Position numbers and translations under genes: made by a program. A DNA stretch of 43,761 nt from CAYGAW01 sp964347945 (lineage in GTDB: Bacteria > Chloroflexota > Anaerolineae > UBA7937 > B3-Chlor). Under the pieces are notes generated by a model. That model was not told where the DNA came from. It saw only the letters and a list, made by a program, of their open reading frames with translations, and did not search any database. The stretch covers positions 1-43,761 of the forward strand of contig CAYGAW010000024.1 of the NCBI GenBank assembly GCA_964347945.1. The letters run 5' to 3'. This document shows positions 6,721 through 15,346 of the stretch, one piece after another (the stretch's first letter is position 1; each line of letters begins with the position of its first letter).

Positions 6721-8466
6721 ATGGCAAGGATAGAAGAGAGTGACGCGGTAAAGGCGCTACGCCGACAAATCACCCGACGACGGTTCCTGCAAATGCTGAT
6801 GGGAGGTGGCGCTGCACTGATCGCCCGGTGCGCGCCTGCACCAGCGCCCGAGCCCACGCCGGTACCCCCGGAACCCACAGCAACCACGGCCCCACCACCG
6901 CCTGCTGAGTCCCCGACGCCGGCTCCACCCGAGCCGCCACCGATACCGGAAGGGACAGGGGTTCTCATCTACTCCGGGGGGCAGGACATCCCCACCTTGG
7001 ATCCCCGGGATCGAGGCGACTACTCCATCAACTGCATGATGAGGGGGGTGTATGACTCCCTCTGGTGGCAGGAAGACTGGCCGCCCAAACTGGCCCCCAA
7101 CATTTGCACCCACTACGAGGTGTCCGACGACGTCAGAGAATGGGTCTTCCACCTCGATGAGAGAGCGATGTTCCACGACGGCACTCCATTGACTGCCCAC
7201 GCCGTGGAGTGGACCCTCAAGGGGATCCTGGATTTCCAGAGACCGCGAGCGGCCAACATCCTACCGGTGATGGATGCGGACGGCATTGAGGTGGTGGACG
7301 ACTACACGCTGCGCATCGTCCTCAACACGCCATTTGCCGACCTGCCGTGGCTGCTGGGCTACGGCGGGCAGACCTTCATCGCCAACCCCGACGAGGTCAT
7401 GGCCCATGAGGAGAGCGGCGACAAGGGCGAGACATGGCTCTTGGAGAATGCAGCCGGCTCGGGACCCTTCAAGATTACGCGTTGGGAGCCGGGAACGGTC
7501 TACGAACTCGAGGCGGTCCCCGATTACTGGCGTGGTTGGCCAGAAGGGGGACGTCTGGATGGGGTCATCTGGAGGATCATCCGCGATTCAGCCGAAAGGC
7601 GGATGGCCTTGCTGGCCGGTGAGATCGATATCACCGACACGGTCGCTGTGGATGACCTGCCTCTGATCGACGACAATCCGGGGACCCACACGGAGGTCAA
7701 CCCGGGCTTCCTGACGGGCTACGTCAAGATGCACAACCAGCGGGAGCCCTTCTCGGACTTGAACTTCCGCAAATTCATGGCCCACGCCTTTGATTATGAC
7801 GGGTTCGTGGCCACGCAGGGTGGGCCCGACTTGTGCCCACTGATCACCGGCTGCCTGCCCGACGGCGTGCCGGGCCATGACCCCAACGTGCAGCCCATCT
7901 ACCGGCAGGACCTGGACAAGGCCAAGGAATATCTCGACAAGACAGCCTGGGCAGATGGTGGTTTCGAGATCGACTTCGTGTACGTCACGGGGTTGCCTTT
8001 CGAGGAAGCCATGGGCACCATGCTGGCCGAGCCTCTGGCCCAATTCGGCATCACCGTCAACCTGGTTCCCAAGGTCTGGCCGGACATGGTTGCCATGTCC
8101 ACGCACCCGGACACAGGGGCGGACACAATCGCTGTCTTCGATGATCTGGGGCCCGTCGCCACGCAGTGGTTCCGGTACCAGTACTACTCTCCCTTCTGGG
8201 ACAAACCAGAGGGAGGCAGCTTCCAGTCGGCTTGCTTCTTCAAGAACGCGGACCTAGATGCTCTCTTAGAGCAGGCCGAGGCTACGGCCGACGCAGAAGA
8301 GCGCTTGGAATTGGTGGCAGACTTGCAGGCGATGGTCATGGAGAACATCCCTGCGGTCATGCTTTACACCATGCCCAATATGCTCGGCTTCTCGGACCGC
8401 GTCAAGGGCTACAAGTATACCGGCTACATCGCTCTGGACTTCTGGCCCTTGTGGCTGGAAGCGTAG
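6721..8466 (+). CDS. ABC transporter solute-binding protein, family 5 (peptide/nickel/opine type), Tat lipoprotein
   Basis: A 581-residue extracytoplasmic binding protein. TRRRFL at residues 18-23 is a twin-arginine motif, and LIARC puts the lipid-anchored Cys at residue 37. A Pro/Ala/Thr linker of about 45 residues precedes the mature fold. The SBP family 5 pattern follows: LIYSGGQDIPTLDPRD, VREWVFHLDERAMFHDGTPL, VVDDYTLRIVLNTPFADLPW, GSGPFKITRWEPG, LNFRKFMAHAFDYD and a C-terminal AVMLYTMPNMLGF. It captures the substrate for the DppBC-type permeases downstream. Exported folded, it needs the Tat system, and a tatA gene lies at 17.4 kb. AAAGGAGG ten bases upstream supports the start. The ligand cannot be read from sequence; hydantoin-type genes downstream hint at a small cyclic amide or modified peptide. 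Confidence 0.9.
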   Translation: MARIEESDAVKALRRQITRRRFLQMLMGGGAALIARCAPAPAPEPTPVPPEPTATTAPPPPAESPTPAPPEPPPIPEGTGVLIYSGGQDIPTLDPRDRGDYSINCMMRGVYDSLWWQEDWPPKLAPNICTHYEVSDDVREWVFHLDERAMFHDGTPLTAHAVEWTLKGILDFQRPRAANILPVMDADGIEVVDDYTLRIVLNTPFADLPWLLGYGGQTFIANPDEVMAHEESGDKGETWLLENAAGSGPFKITRWEPGTVYELEAVPDYWRGWPEGGRLDGVIWRIIRDSAERRMALLAGEIDITDTVAVDDLPLIDDNPGTHTEVNPGFLTGYVKMHNQREPFSDLNFRKFMAHAFDYDGFVATQGGPDLCPLITGCLPDGVPGHDPNVQPIYRQDLDKAKEYLDKTAWADGGFEIDFVYVTGLPFEEAMGTMLAEPLAQFGITVNLVPKVWPDMVAMSTHPDTGADTIAVFDDLGPVATQWFRYQYYSPFWDKPEGGSFQSACFFKNADLDALLEQAEATADAEERLELVADLQAMVMENIPAVMLYTMPNMLGFSDRVKGYKYTGYIALDFWPLWLEA

Positions 8467-8833
8467 ACTCAGCGCACATTTGGGTGGTGAGGGGGGCAAT
8501 CTGCCACTCCCCTCACCGCCTACCTGTGAGCGCAACACAGGCGTTTGAGCTGACGATTGGGCGGCTGCCGCAGGTGGTTCTGCCACCGGAGGTTGTGCCG
8601 GGCTGACATATCCCAGCCCTCGAGGGCGCGTAGACGGGGAATCCCCAAACAAGCTCCGAGGCCTCCGTGCTTCAGGTTCCGTCCCCTGGTCTGCCTCAGC
8701 GACTGGGCAAGAACGCAAGATGTTCATCGATCGGCGCCTGTCCCTACGAATAAGCTTTGACCTTCGGGGCAGGCCGAGGGCCGGCGAACGCGCGGCAGGC
8801 ATCCAACAACGTCACAGTAAGAGAAGGTAACTC
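8467..8833 (+). other. 367-base spacer between binding protein and permease genes
   Basis: Within the operon, this spacer holds a stem-loop just after the binding-protein stop (annotated separately) and, at 8806-8818, the 13-mer ACAACGTCACAGT that also precedes the binding-protein gene (6677-6689). No promoter or coding sequence was recognised. Confidence 0.5.
8486..8517 (+). terminator. Post-binding-protein stem-loop (attenuator or mRNA stabiliser)
   Basis: GGTGAGGGG (8486-8494) and CCCCTCACC (8509-8517) form a perfect 9-base stem with a 14-base loop and no following T tract. Hairpins here are common in ABC operons, where they keep binding-protein transcripts more abundant than permease transcripts. 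Confidence 0.55.
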
Positions 8834-9847
8834 ATGAGACTTCGCTACTACCTGTTACGACGCTTACTATTGATCATACCAGTCCTGATCGGGCTGTCCA
8901 TTGTAACCTTCGCCATATCTCATATTGTGCCAGGCGATCCCATCAGACTGGCCGCTGGGCCCCAGGCTACGGCGGAACAGATTCAGAAGCTGCAAGAGGA
9001 ATTCGGTATCGACAAGCCCCTCTACGCCCAATACCTCAATTACATGAGGGGCGTCCTCCGAGGCAACTTCGGCACCTCCATGATGAACCGCCATCCGGTC
9101 GCTATGGACCTGAAACGGTTCTTCCCAGCCACTTTCGAGCTGGTTCTTGTGTCCACGGCCATAGCGGTGATCATTGGCCTTCCCATGGCCATTGCCGCGG
9201 CCGTTTTCAGGGACAGATGGCCCGACCAGTTTTCCAGAGTGGTCGCCCTTTCGTCCATCAGCATGCCCGTGTTCTGGCTAGGCATGGTGCTCCAACTGAT
9301 TCTGGGCATGAAGTTCCATCTCTTGCCCATCAGCGGGCGCTTCGATCCACGGGTTCCTTTCCCTCCCAATGTGACCGGAATGCTGCTGGTGGATAGCCTT
9401 CTGGCAGCCGATCTAGAGAGCTTCCGCATAGCTGTGAAGCACATGGCACTCCCCGCATTCTGCCAGGCTCTGATCGGCATCGCTCTCATTACGCGGTTGT
9501 TGAGGGCGGACATCCTGGAGGTGATGCAGCGAGATTTCGTGACCATGGCCCGAGCGAGCGGGCTCCCCGAACGGGTCATCCTCGCCAAGTACGTGCTGAA
9601 GAACGCCCTCATCGCCACCGTAGCCATGCTGGGATTTCTCTTTGGGTGGCAACTGGGTGGCTCGGTGATGATCGAGACCGTCTTCGACTGGCCAGGCATA
9701 GGTCTTTATGCTGTCAAATCGGCGATGACCCTCGATTTCCAGCCCATTATGGGCATTACCCTTTTTGTAGGTTTGCTTTTCACCATCGTCAACTTGCTGG
9801 TTGACATCTCATATGGAATCATCGATCCGCGGATCCGCTACGGATAG
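8834..9847 (+). CDS. ABC transporter permease, DppB/OppB type
   Basis: A 337-residue inner-membrane permease. The N-terminus (YYLLRRLLLIIPVLIGLS) is the first transmembrane helix, and the TFAISHIVPGDP motif followed by LGLDKPL-like FGIDKPLYAQYLNYM is diagnostic of DppB/OppB proteins. The cytoplasmic EAA loop is seen in MARASGLPERVILAKYVLKN, which contacts the ATPases. The ending DISYGIIDPRIRYG is typical. It forms a heterodimeric channel with the next gene product. AGAGAAGGTAACTC precedes the ATG. The substrate is set by the binding protein. Confidence 0.93.
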   Translation: MRLRYYLLRRLLLIIPVLIGLSIVTFAISHIVPGDPIRLAAGPQATAEQIQKLQEEFGIDKPLYAQYLNYMRGVLRGNFGTSMMNRHPVAMDLKRFFPATFELVLVSTAIAVIIGLPMAIAAAVFRDRWPDQFSRVVALSSISMPVFWLGMVLQLILGMKFHLLPISGRFDPRVPFPPNVTGMLLVDSLLAADLESFRIAVKHMALPAFCQALIGIALITRLLRADILEVMQRDFVTMARASGLPERVILAKYVLKNALIATVAMLGFLFGWQLGGSVMIETVFDWPGIGLYAVKSAMTLDFQPIMGITLFVGLLFTIVNLLVDISYGIIDPRIRYG

Positions 9848-9876
9848 GCACCGTTTCCGGTCTGTGAGTAAGAGTC

Positions 9877-10803
9877 ATGAGCTCGACTGTATCTATTGAG
9901 GTACGAGGTCTACGAGGTTGGTGGGGCCGCTGGCGGGCAGAGAACCAGGGTCTCATCGATGAATGGAGTCGGGGTCTCTACCGCTTCCGATCGAGCCGTC
10001 TCTCCGTCGTCGGTGTGGCGATCATCGTCTTCCTGATATTGGTCGCCTTGACGGGGCGATACTGGGTACCCTATCCAGACGATGCCGGCTTCACCACGCA
10101 CGTCGAGAAACGTTTGCAGGGACCCACCCGCGAGAACCTCTTCGGCACGGACGAATACGGACGGGACGTCTTCACCAGGACCGTCTGGGCCACCCAGACC
10201 TCCTTGGTTGCAGGAACTATCATCGTGCTGGTGGGTGGCCTCATCGGAGTCGTTCTAGGCGGCATCGCCGGTTACTTCGGCGGCGCGGTCAATGAAGTGA
10301 TCATGCGCATCACCGACATCATGTTGACCATGCCAGGCATCTTCCTGGCCTTGGCTATCACTGCTGCTCTGGGTCCCAGCGTGCTGCACGCCATGATGGC
10401 CCTGTCCATTATGTGGTGGCCCGGCTATTGTCGCTTGGTGCAGGCTCAGGTGCTCTCGATACGGGAGGAAGACTACGTCGAGGCCGCGAGATGCATCGGT
10501 GCCAGCCGTCCTCGTATCATCTTCAATCACATCCTACCTAACTGCTTATCAGCCATCATGGTCAAGGCCTCCATGGATTTCGGTTTCGCCGTGCTCAACC
10601 TGGCCGCACTGGGGTTCATCGGAGTGGGTGCGCAGCCTCCAGTGCCAGAGTGGGGAGCCATGATTTCTAAAGGTCGGGAGTTCCTTCCCTACGGGTGGTG
10701 GTACTCCACCTTCCCGGGCCTGGCCATGTTCCTGACTGTCTTTGGCTTCAACATCCTGGGCGACGGGTTCAGGGACGTCCTGGATCCGAGGGCCCGCAGA
10801 TAG
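9877..10803 (+). CDS. ABC transporter permease, DppC/OppC type
   Basis: A 308-residue inner-membrane permease with a cytoplasmic N-terminal stretch of about 45 residues, a first helix at SVVGVAIIVFLILVALTGRY, and the DppC hallmark FGTDEYGRDVFTRTVWATQT. The EAA loop is YVEAARCIGASRPRIIFNHI followed by LPN. The C-terminus (FGFNILGDGFRDVLDPRAR) matches the family closely. It lies 29 bases after the DppB-type gene and pairs with its product. The start context is weak (GAGTAAGAGTC), suggesting translational coupling. Confidence 0.93.
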   Translation: MSSTVSIEVRGLRGWWGRWRAENQGLIDEWSRGLYRFRSSRLSVVGVAIIVFLILVALTGRYWVPYPDDAGFTTHVEKRLQGPTRENLFGTDEYGRDVFTRTVWATQTSLVAGTIIVLVGGLIGVVLGGIAGYFGGAVNEVIMRITDIMLTMPGIFLALAITAALGPSVLHAMMALSIMWWPGYCRLVQAQVLSIREEDYVEAARCIGASRPRIIFNHILPNCLSAIMVKASMDFGFAVLNLAALGFIGVGAQPPVPEWGAMISKGREFLPYGWWYSTFPGLAMFLTVFGFNILGDGFRDVLDPRARR

Positions 10804-10824
10804 CACGTTATTGCTTGTTTCATC

Positions 10825-11862
10825 ATGGATCGTGACCTTCTGGTAGACATCAGGGACCTCCGCCTGGATTTCCGCACCTTCGACGGCATCTCCAAGGTAC
10901 TCAATGGCGTCAACCTCAAGATGTATCGCGGCGATGTCCTGGGGCTGGTGGGCGAGACCGGGTGTGGCAAGACCATGACAGCCCTCAGCATACCGCGTCT
11001 AATCCCCTGCCCTCCCGGCGAGATCACGGGCGGCCAGGTGTTCTTCGAGGGGGAGGATGTTCTCCACAAGAGCGATGAGGAGATGCGCTTGTTGCGAGCG
11101 CAGAAGCTGGCCATGATCTTCCAGGATCCCACCACCAGCCTGAACCCCGTATTCTCCGTCGGTGATCAGATGATAGACATCATCGGCTCCAGACAGGACA
11201 CTTCCAAGGCCTCGCGGTTGAGCATGCTCGGAGGCCTGGGAAATCTCTTGCCCACGGTGCGAGGGCTGCGACGAGGGGCCAGAGCACGAGCTCTACAGAT
11301 GCTGCGCCGGGTCGGCATCGGTGACGCTCCCGAGAGAATCGACGACTACCCCCATCAGTTCAGCGGTGGGATGAGACAGCGCGTGCTGATCGCCACGGCG
11401 TTGTCGGGCACACCCAGTCTCCTCATCGCTGATGAACCCACCACCGCCCTCGACGTTTCCATTCAAGCCCAGATCTTGCGGCTCATTGACGAGCTGGTGC
11501 AGGAGTTGGACCTTTCGGTGCTCCTCATCACGCACAACCTGGGCGTAGTGGCCAAGATGTGCCAGAAGGTGGCAGTCATGTACGCCGGGGTCGTAGTGGA
11601 GCATGGCAGCGCCTTGGACATCTTCAAGGCTCCCAAGCATCCGTACACCGTGGGTCTGATGAAGGCCATCCCCACCTATGGGACCAAGAAGGGAGAGATC
11701 AAAGGGATTCCCGGAACGGTCCCCAACTTTCTCCATCCACCGCTGGGTTGCAGATTTCACCCTCGATGTGAGCACGCCAACGCTCGCTGCGCCGAGGAAC
11801 CGCCGCCGCAACCCGTGGAGATAGCACCTGGCCATGAGGTCAGCTGCTTCCTTTACGCCTAG
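10825..11862 (+). CDS. ABC transporter ATP-binding protein, DppD/OppD type
   Basis: A 345-residue nucleotide-binding subunit. Walker A is GETGCGKT, the Q-loop lies in MIFQDPTTSLNP, the ABC signature is FSGGMRQRVLIA, Walker B is LLIADEPTTALD, and the H-loop is in LLITHNLGVVAKM. The C-terminal oligopeptide/dipeptide extension carries the Cys-rich block GCRFHPRCEHANARC and a final Cys near the end. In related subunits such cysteines have been shown to hold an iron-sulfur cluster; whether that applies here is inference. It works as a heterodimer with the next gene product and powers import through the two permeases. It lies 21 bases after the DppC-type gene. Confidence 0.93.
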   Translation: MDRDLLVDIRDLRLDFRTFDGISKVLNGVNLKMYRGDVLGLVGETGCGKTMTALSIPRLIPCPPGEITGGQVFFEGEDVLHKSDEEMRLLRAQKLAMIFQDPTTSLNPVFSVGDQMIDIIGSRQDTSKASRLSMLGGLGNLLPTVRGLRRGARARALQMLRRVGIGDAPERIDDYPHQFSGGMRQRVLIATALSGTPSLLIADEPTTALDVSIQAQILRLIDELVQELDLSVLLITHNLGVVAKMCQKVAVMYAGVVVEHGSALDIFKAPKHPYTVGLMKAIPTYGTKKGEIKGIPGTVPNFLHPPLGCRFHPRCEHANARCAEEPPPQPVEIAPGHEVSCFLYA

Positions 11863-11874
11863 CCGGAAGTTCTC

Positions 11875-12846
11875 ATGGACGAAGCCTTGCTGGAAGTAAG
11901 AAAGCTGAAGAAGTACTTCCCCGTGAAGGGAGGTCTCTTTCAGCGACGCGTCGGCTACGTCAGGGCTGTGGACGGCGTTGACCTGGCCATCCGACCGGGT
12001 CAGTCCTTCGGGCTTGTGGGGGAATCCGGCTCTGGGAAGACCACGGTGGGTAAGACCATATTGCGTCTCATCGAGCCCACGGAGGGGGAGATCATCTTCG
12101 AAGGGCAGGATCTGTGCCAGCTGGCCGAGGCGGAGATGCGCAAGCGACGCGAGGACATGCAGATGATCTTTCAGGATCCCTACTCCTCGCTGAACCCCAG
12201 GATGACGGTGAAGAGGATCGTGGGAGAGCCGCTGGTGGTTCACAAACTGGCCAAGGGTCGCGCCCTGGATGATCGGGTCCGCGAACTGACAAGCCTCGTG
12301 GGATTGATGGAGGACCATCTCTACCGCTACCCCCACGAATTCAGCGGCGGACAGCGGCAGAGAATCGGGGTGGCCAGAGCGCTGGCCTTGGAACCCAAGA
12401 TGTTGATCCTCGACGAGCCCACGTCGGCCCTTGACGTGTCGGTGCAGGCTCAAGTTCTGGACCTTCTACTCGACCTGCAACAAAGGCTCAATCTCACCTA
12501 CCTCTTCATCTCCCACGATTTGGCGGTCATTCGGTACATCTGCGATCACGTGGCACTGATGTATATGGGCAAGATCCTGGAACAGGCTCCGGTGGAGGAG
12601 ATATTCGAGCGGCCCATGCATCCCTATACGCAGGCCCTGCTCTCCGCGATGCCCGTGGCCGATCCCGAGTTCCAACCGGAGGAGATCATCCTGGAGGGTG
12701 AGATCTCCACCATGGGCGGCGAAGAAGGCACCTGTCGGTTTGGTCCGCGCTGTCCAGCGCGAGATAGCGCCCGCTGTAGGGACGAAGAACCCGTGCTGAA
12801 GGAACTGGAGGACGGGCATCTGGTTGCCTGTCACCTCTACGGCTGA
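11875..12846 (+). CDS. ABC transporter ATP-binding protein, DppF/OppF type
   Basis: A 323-residue nucleotide-binding subunit with Walker A GESGSGKTT, Q-loop MIFQDPYSSLNPRM, signature FSGGQRQRIGVARAL, Walker B MLILDEPTSALD and H-loop FISHDLAVIRYI. The C-terminal extension again has a cysteine cluster (CRFGPRCPARDSARC and a final Cys near VACHLYG). The start is 13 bases after the DppD-type stop, so the two ATPases are likely co-translated. With the genes before it, this completes a five-component importer. Confidence 0.93.
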   Translation: MDEALLEVRKLKKYFPVKGGLFQRRVGYVRAVDGVDLAIRPGQSFGLVGESGSGKTTVGKTILRLIEPTEGEIIFEGQDLCQLAEAEMRKRREDMQMIFQDPYSSLNPRMTVKRIVGEPLVVHKLAKGRALDDRVRELTSLVGLMEDHLYRYPHEFSGGQRQRIGVARALALEPKMLILDEPTSALDVSVQAQVLDLLLDLQQRLNLTYLFISHDLAVIRYICDHVALMYMGKILEQAPVEEIFERPMHPYTQALLSAMPVADPEFQPEEIILEGEISTMGGEEGTCRFGPRCPARDSARCRDEEPVLKELEDGHLVACHLYG

Positions 12847-12884
12847 GGGGGTCGCCCTCCCCAAACACGATGGAGGTTGTGGTA

Positions 12885-13406
12885 ATGGATGTCTTTGAAG
12901 CCATCAAGTGTAGAAGAAGCATAAGGCAGTTCACGGACGAACCAGTGGCGAAGGAGGAGTTGGAGAAGCTCCTCGATGCCGCAAGGTGGGCTCCCTCGGG
13001 TGGCAACCAGCAGAGATGGAGATTCTTGGTCGTCACTTCACCTTCCCAAAAGGAACTCATCAGGAAGTTCGCCCCTGGTATATTCGCCATGCCGGCTGCG
13101 TTCATCGTCATCTGTGCGGACAAAGAGCCAGATGCCAACCCCTGGAAAGAGGCCTTGTACCTCGCCGACTGCTCCATAGCAGCTCAAAACATCATGCTGG
13201 CTGCTTGTGAGATGGGCCTCGGCACCTGTGTCGCCCTCTCCTATGCCAAGGTTGCCATCAGCGAGATCCTCAATCTCCCGGAGAACCTCGAACCCATGCT
13301 GGTTATCACGTTGGGTCACCCGGCAGAGGACCCTGAACCGCCTCCAAGGTTGGAGTTGAGTGAGATAGCTTTCGTTGAAGAATACGGGAAGGAGTGGAAG
13401 TCATGA
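12885..13406 (+). CDS. Nitroreductase-family flavoprotein
   Basis: The 173-residue protein starts at ATG 12885, eight bases after GGAGG (12872-12876); an in-frame ATG at 12870 would overlap that ribosome binding site. It shows the nitroreductase fold: CRRSIRQFTDEPV near the N-terminus (the conserved RRSxRxF FMN phosphate contact), AARWAPSGGNQQRWRF (the flavin-binding Pro-Ser-Gly-x-Asn loop), and CEMGLGTCVA near the C-terminus. Family members are FMN-dependent, NAD(P)H-using dimers with varied substrates including nitroarenes, enones and thiazoline oxidation. Being embedded between the importer and the HyuA/DUF917 genes suggests a redox step on the imported compound or its product. Confidence 0.9.
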   Translation: MDVFEAIKCRRSIRQFTDEPVAKEELEKLLDAARWAPSGGNQQRWRFLVVTSPSQKELIRKFAPGIFAMPAAFIVICADKEPDANPWKEALYLADCSIAAQNIMLAACEMGLGTCVALSYAKVAISEILNLPENLEPMLVITLGHPAEDPEPPPRLELSEIAFVEEYGKEWKS

Positions 13407-13729
13407 GCCAGCGCATGGTAGTCTCTGAAGACCACCTCTACGAAGTGCTCGCTTTCCTGTTCTCGAGCGCCCACCTGCTGGTCAACGAGCCACACCTCTA
13501 TGGCACCTTTCGCCTCATCGACGGGGCGAGCAGGCTCATCGGGTTCGCCCTTGAAGGCGGACAGCTGAGCGACGAGCAGTTCCTGCGCCAGTTGAAGGAA
13601 GATGTAGACGAGAAGAAGTTCCTGTTGATGACAGACGAAGAGACGTATTTCCAGCTGCTGGCGGACGCAACGCGAGACATGGCGAGAGAAATGAAGAGCA
13701 GGGCTGCTGCCACCGAGGGCGAGTCCTAG
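13403..13729 (+). CDS. Small conserved protein of unknown function, coupled to the nitroreductase
   Basis: A 108-residue, mostly helical protein whose ATG overlaps the nitroreductase stop (ATGA), implying translational coupling. It contains EDHLYEVLAFLFSSAHLLVN, then PHLYGTFRLIDGASRLIGFA, and an acidic, charged C-terminus. There is no signal peptide or membrane helix. It vaguely resembles small proteins grouped as DUF6092, but I am not sure of that. Its position suggests a partner, chaperone or second subunit of the nitroreductase. Confidence 0.7.
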   Translation: MSQRMVVSEDHLYEVLAFLFSSAHLLVNEPHLYGTFRLIDGASRLIGFALEGGQLSDEQFLRQLKEDVDEKKFLLMTDEETYFQLLADATRDMAREMKSRAAATEGES

Positions 13730-13779
13730 GGTGAAGAGCGCCTACCCATCACGAAACCATCACGGAAGGAGACACTGTC

Positions 13780-15318
13780 ATGAGGATCGGCGTTGACGTG
13801 GGAGGCACCAACACCGACGCGGTGTTGATGGACGGGAACAAGGTCGTTGGCTGGCACAAGACGCCCACTACACCTGACGTCACATCGGGCATCACCACGG
13901 CCATGAGAACCGTGTTGGAGGAGACGAAGGTACCTAGCGACAAGATCAAGGCGGTGATGATCGGCACCACACATTTCACTAACGCTGTGGTGGAGCGAAA
14001 GCGGCTAATGGAGACCGCAGCCGTCCGGCTCGGCCTGCCTGCCACGGAGGCTCTACCCCCCATGGTAGATTGGCCTCCCGACCTGAGGGACACCATCGGA
14101 GATAATAAGTACCTGGTTCATGGAGGACACGAGTTCGACGGCAGGGAGATATCACCTCTGGATGAGAAGGAGATCCTCGATGTGGTCAAGGATCTCAAGT
14201 CCAAGAAGATTCGAGCAGTGGCCATCTCGGCCGTCTTCTCCCCGGTGAACAGTTCATTCGAAGAAAGAGCCGCGGAGATCATACAGGTTGAGCTGCCAGA
14301 TGTGTCCATCAGTCTTTCCCACGAGATAGGGCGCATGGGCCTTCTGGAGCGAGAGAACGCGGCCATCCTGAACGCCTGTCTAGGCGACCTGGCCAAGGCC
14401 ATTGTGGAGTCCTTCAAACAAGCCCTGAAGGAGATGAAGATCGACGCGCCCTTCTATCTGAGCCAGAACGATGGCACGTTGATGGGCGCGGATTATGCGG
14501 AGAAGTACCCGGTCCTCACCTTCGCCTCGGGTCCCACCAACAGCATGAGAGGCGCCGCCTTCCTGTCGGGGGCCAAGGATGCCATGGTGGCAGATCTCGG
14601 AGGTACGACATCAGACGTGGGCATGCTGCTTCGCGGCTTCCCGCGCGAGGCATCTGTGGCCGTGGACATCGCGGGCGTTCGCACCAACTTCAGGATGCCC
14701 GATGTCTACTCCTTCGGCCTGGGTGGGGGAAGCATTGTCTCCCAAGACCCGCTACAGATCGGGCCGCAGAGCGTCGGCTACGAGTTGACGACGAAGGGTC
14801 TGGTGTTTGGCGGAGATGTGCTGACCACCACTGATCTGGCCGTGGCTGGTGGCTTGGTCGACATAGGCGACGCCAGCGCGGTCAAGCACTTGGACTCGCC
14901 CTTCGTTCGGCAAGCGCTGGATGAGATGCAATCCATGGTGGAGACCGCCGTCGATCAGATGAAGACCAGCGCCGAGCCAGTCCCGTTGATTCTCGTAGGG
15001 GGAGGAACCATCCTGGTCTCGCGGCAGGTCGAGGGCACGTCGGAGATGGTCAAACCCGATCACTTCCCCGTCGCCAACGCCATCGGTGCTGCCATAGCCC
15101 AGGTCGGAGGTGAGACAGAGCGAGTGTTCGCCCTGGCAGAGCTGCCCAGGGAGGAAGCGTTGGCCCAGGCCAGGCAGGAGGCCACGGACAAGGCTATTTC
15201 CGCCGGAGCCGACGAGAAGACGATCGCCATCGTGGACGTGGAAGAAGTCCCGCTGGCATACCTGCCCAGCAATGCAGTGAAGATCCGGGTGAAGGCCGTG
15301 GGCGACCTGGCCCTGTGA
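13780..15318 (+). CDS. Hydantoinase/oxoprolinase family protein (HyuA-like)
   Basis: A 512-residue protein with the N-terminal Hydant_A_N domain (MRIGVDVGGTNTDAVLM, a DxGGTNTD phosphate-binding loop of the ASKHA ATPase type) and the Hydantoinase_A domain (MVADLGGTTSDVGML, VYSFGLGGGSIV, and ILVGGGTILVS near the C-terminus). Relatives include N-methylhydantoinase and 5-oxoprolinase subunits, which use ATP to open five-membered cyclic amides, and acetone carboxylase subunits. There is no HyuB partner nearby; instead a DUF917 gene follows 28 bases later, a recurrent pairing in other genomes. GGAAGGAGACACTGTC precedes the ATG. The likely role is ATP-dependent ring activation or opening of the imported compound. 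Confidence 0.88.
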   Translation: MRIGVDVGGTNTDAVLMDGNKVVGWHKTPTTPDVTSGITTAMRTVLEETKVPSDKIKAVMIGTTHFTNAVVERKRLMETAAVRLGLPATEALPPMVDWPPDLRDTIGDNKYLVHGGHEFDGREISPLDEKEILDVVKDLKSKKIRAVAISAVFSPVNSSFEERAAEIIQVELPDVSISLSHEIGRMGLLERENAAILNACLGDLAKAIVESFKQALKEMKIDAPFYLSQNDGTLMGADYAEKYPVLTFASGPTNSMRGAAFLSGAKDAMVADLGGTTSDVGMLLRGFPREASVAVDIAGVRTNFRMPDVYSFGLGGGSIVSQDPLQIGPQSVGYELTTKGLVFGGDVLTTTDLAVAGGLVDIGDASAVKHLDSPFVRQALDEMQSMVETAVDQMKTSAEPVPLILVGGGTILVSRQVEGTSEMVKPDHFPVANAIGAAIAQVGGETERVFALAELPREEALAQARQEATDKAISAGADEKTIAIVDVEEVPLAYLPSNAVKIRVKAVGDLAL

Positions 15319-15346
15319 CCAGACAGGCAAGAAAGGATGATGGGAA

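Noticed and set aside
11293..12453. Open frame of 386 codons on the minus strand
   Set aside because: It is antisense to the two ABC ATPase genes with all their motifs intact; its length comes from the GC-rich codon pattern.
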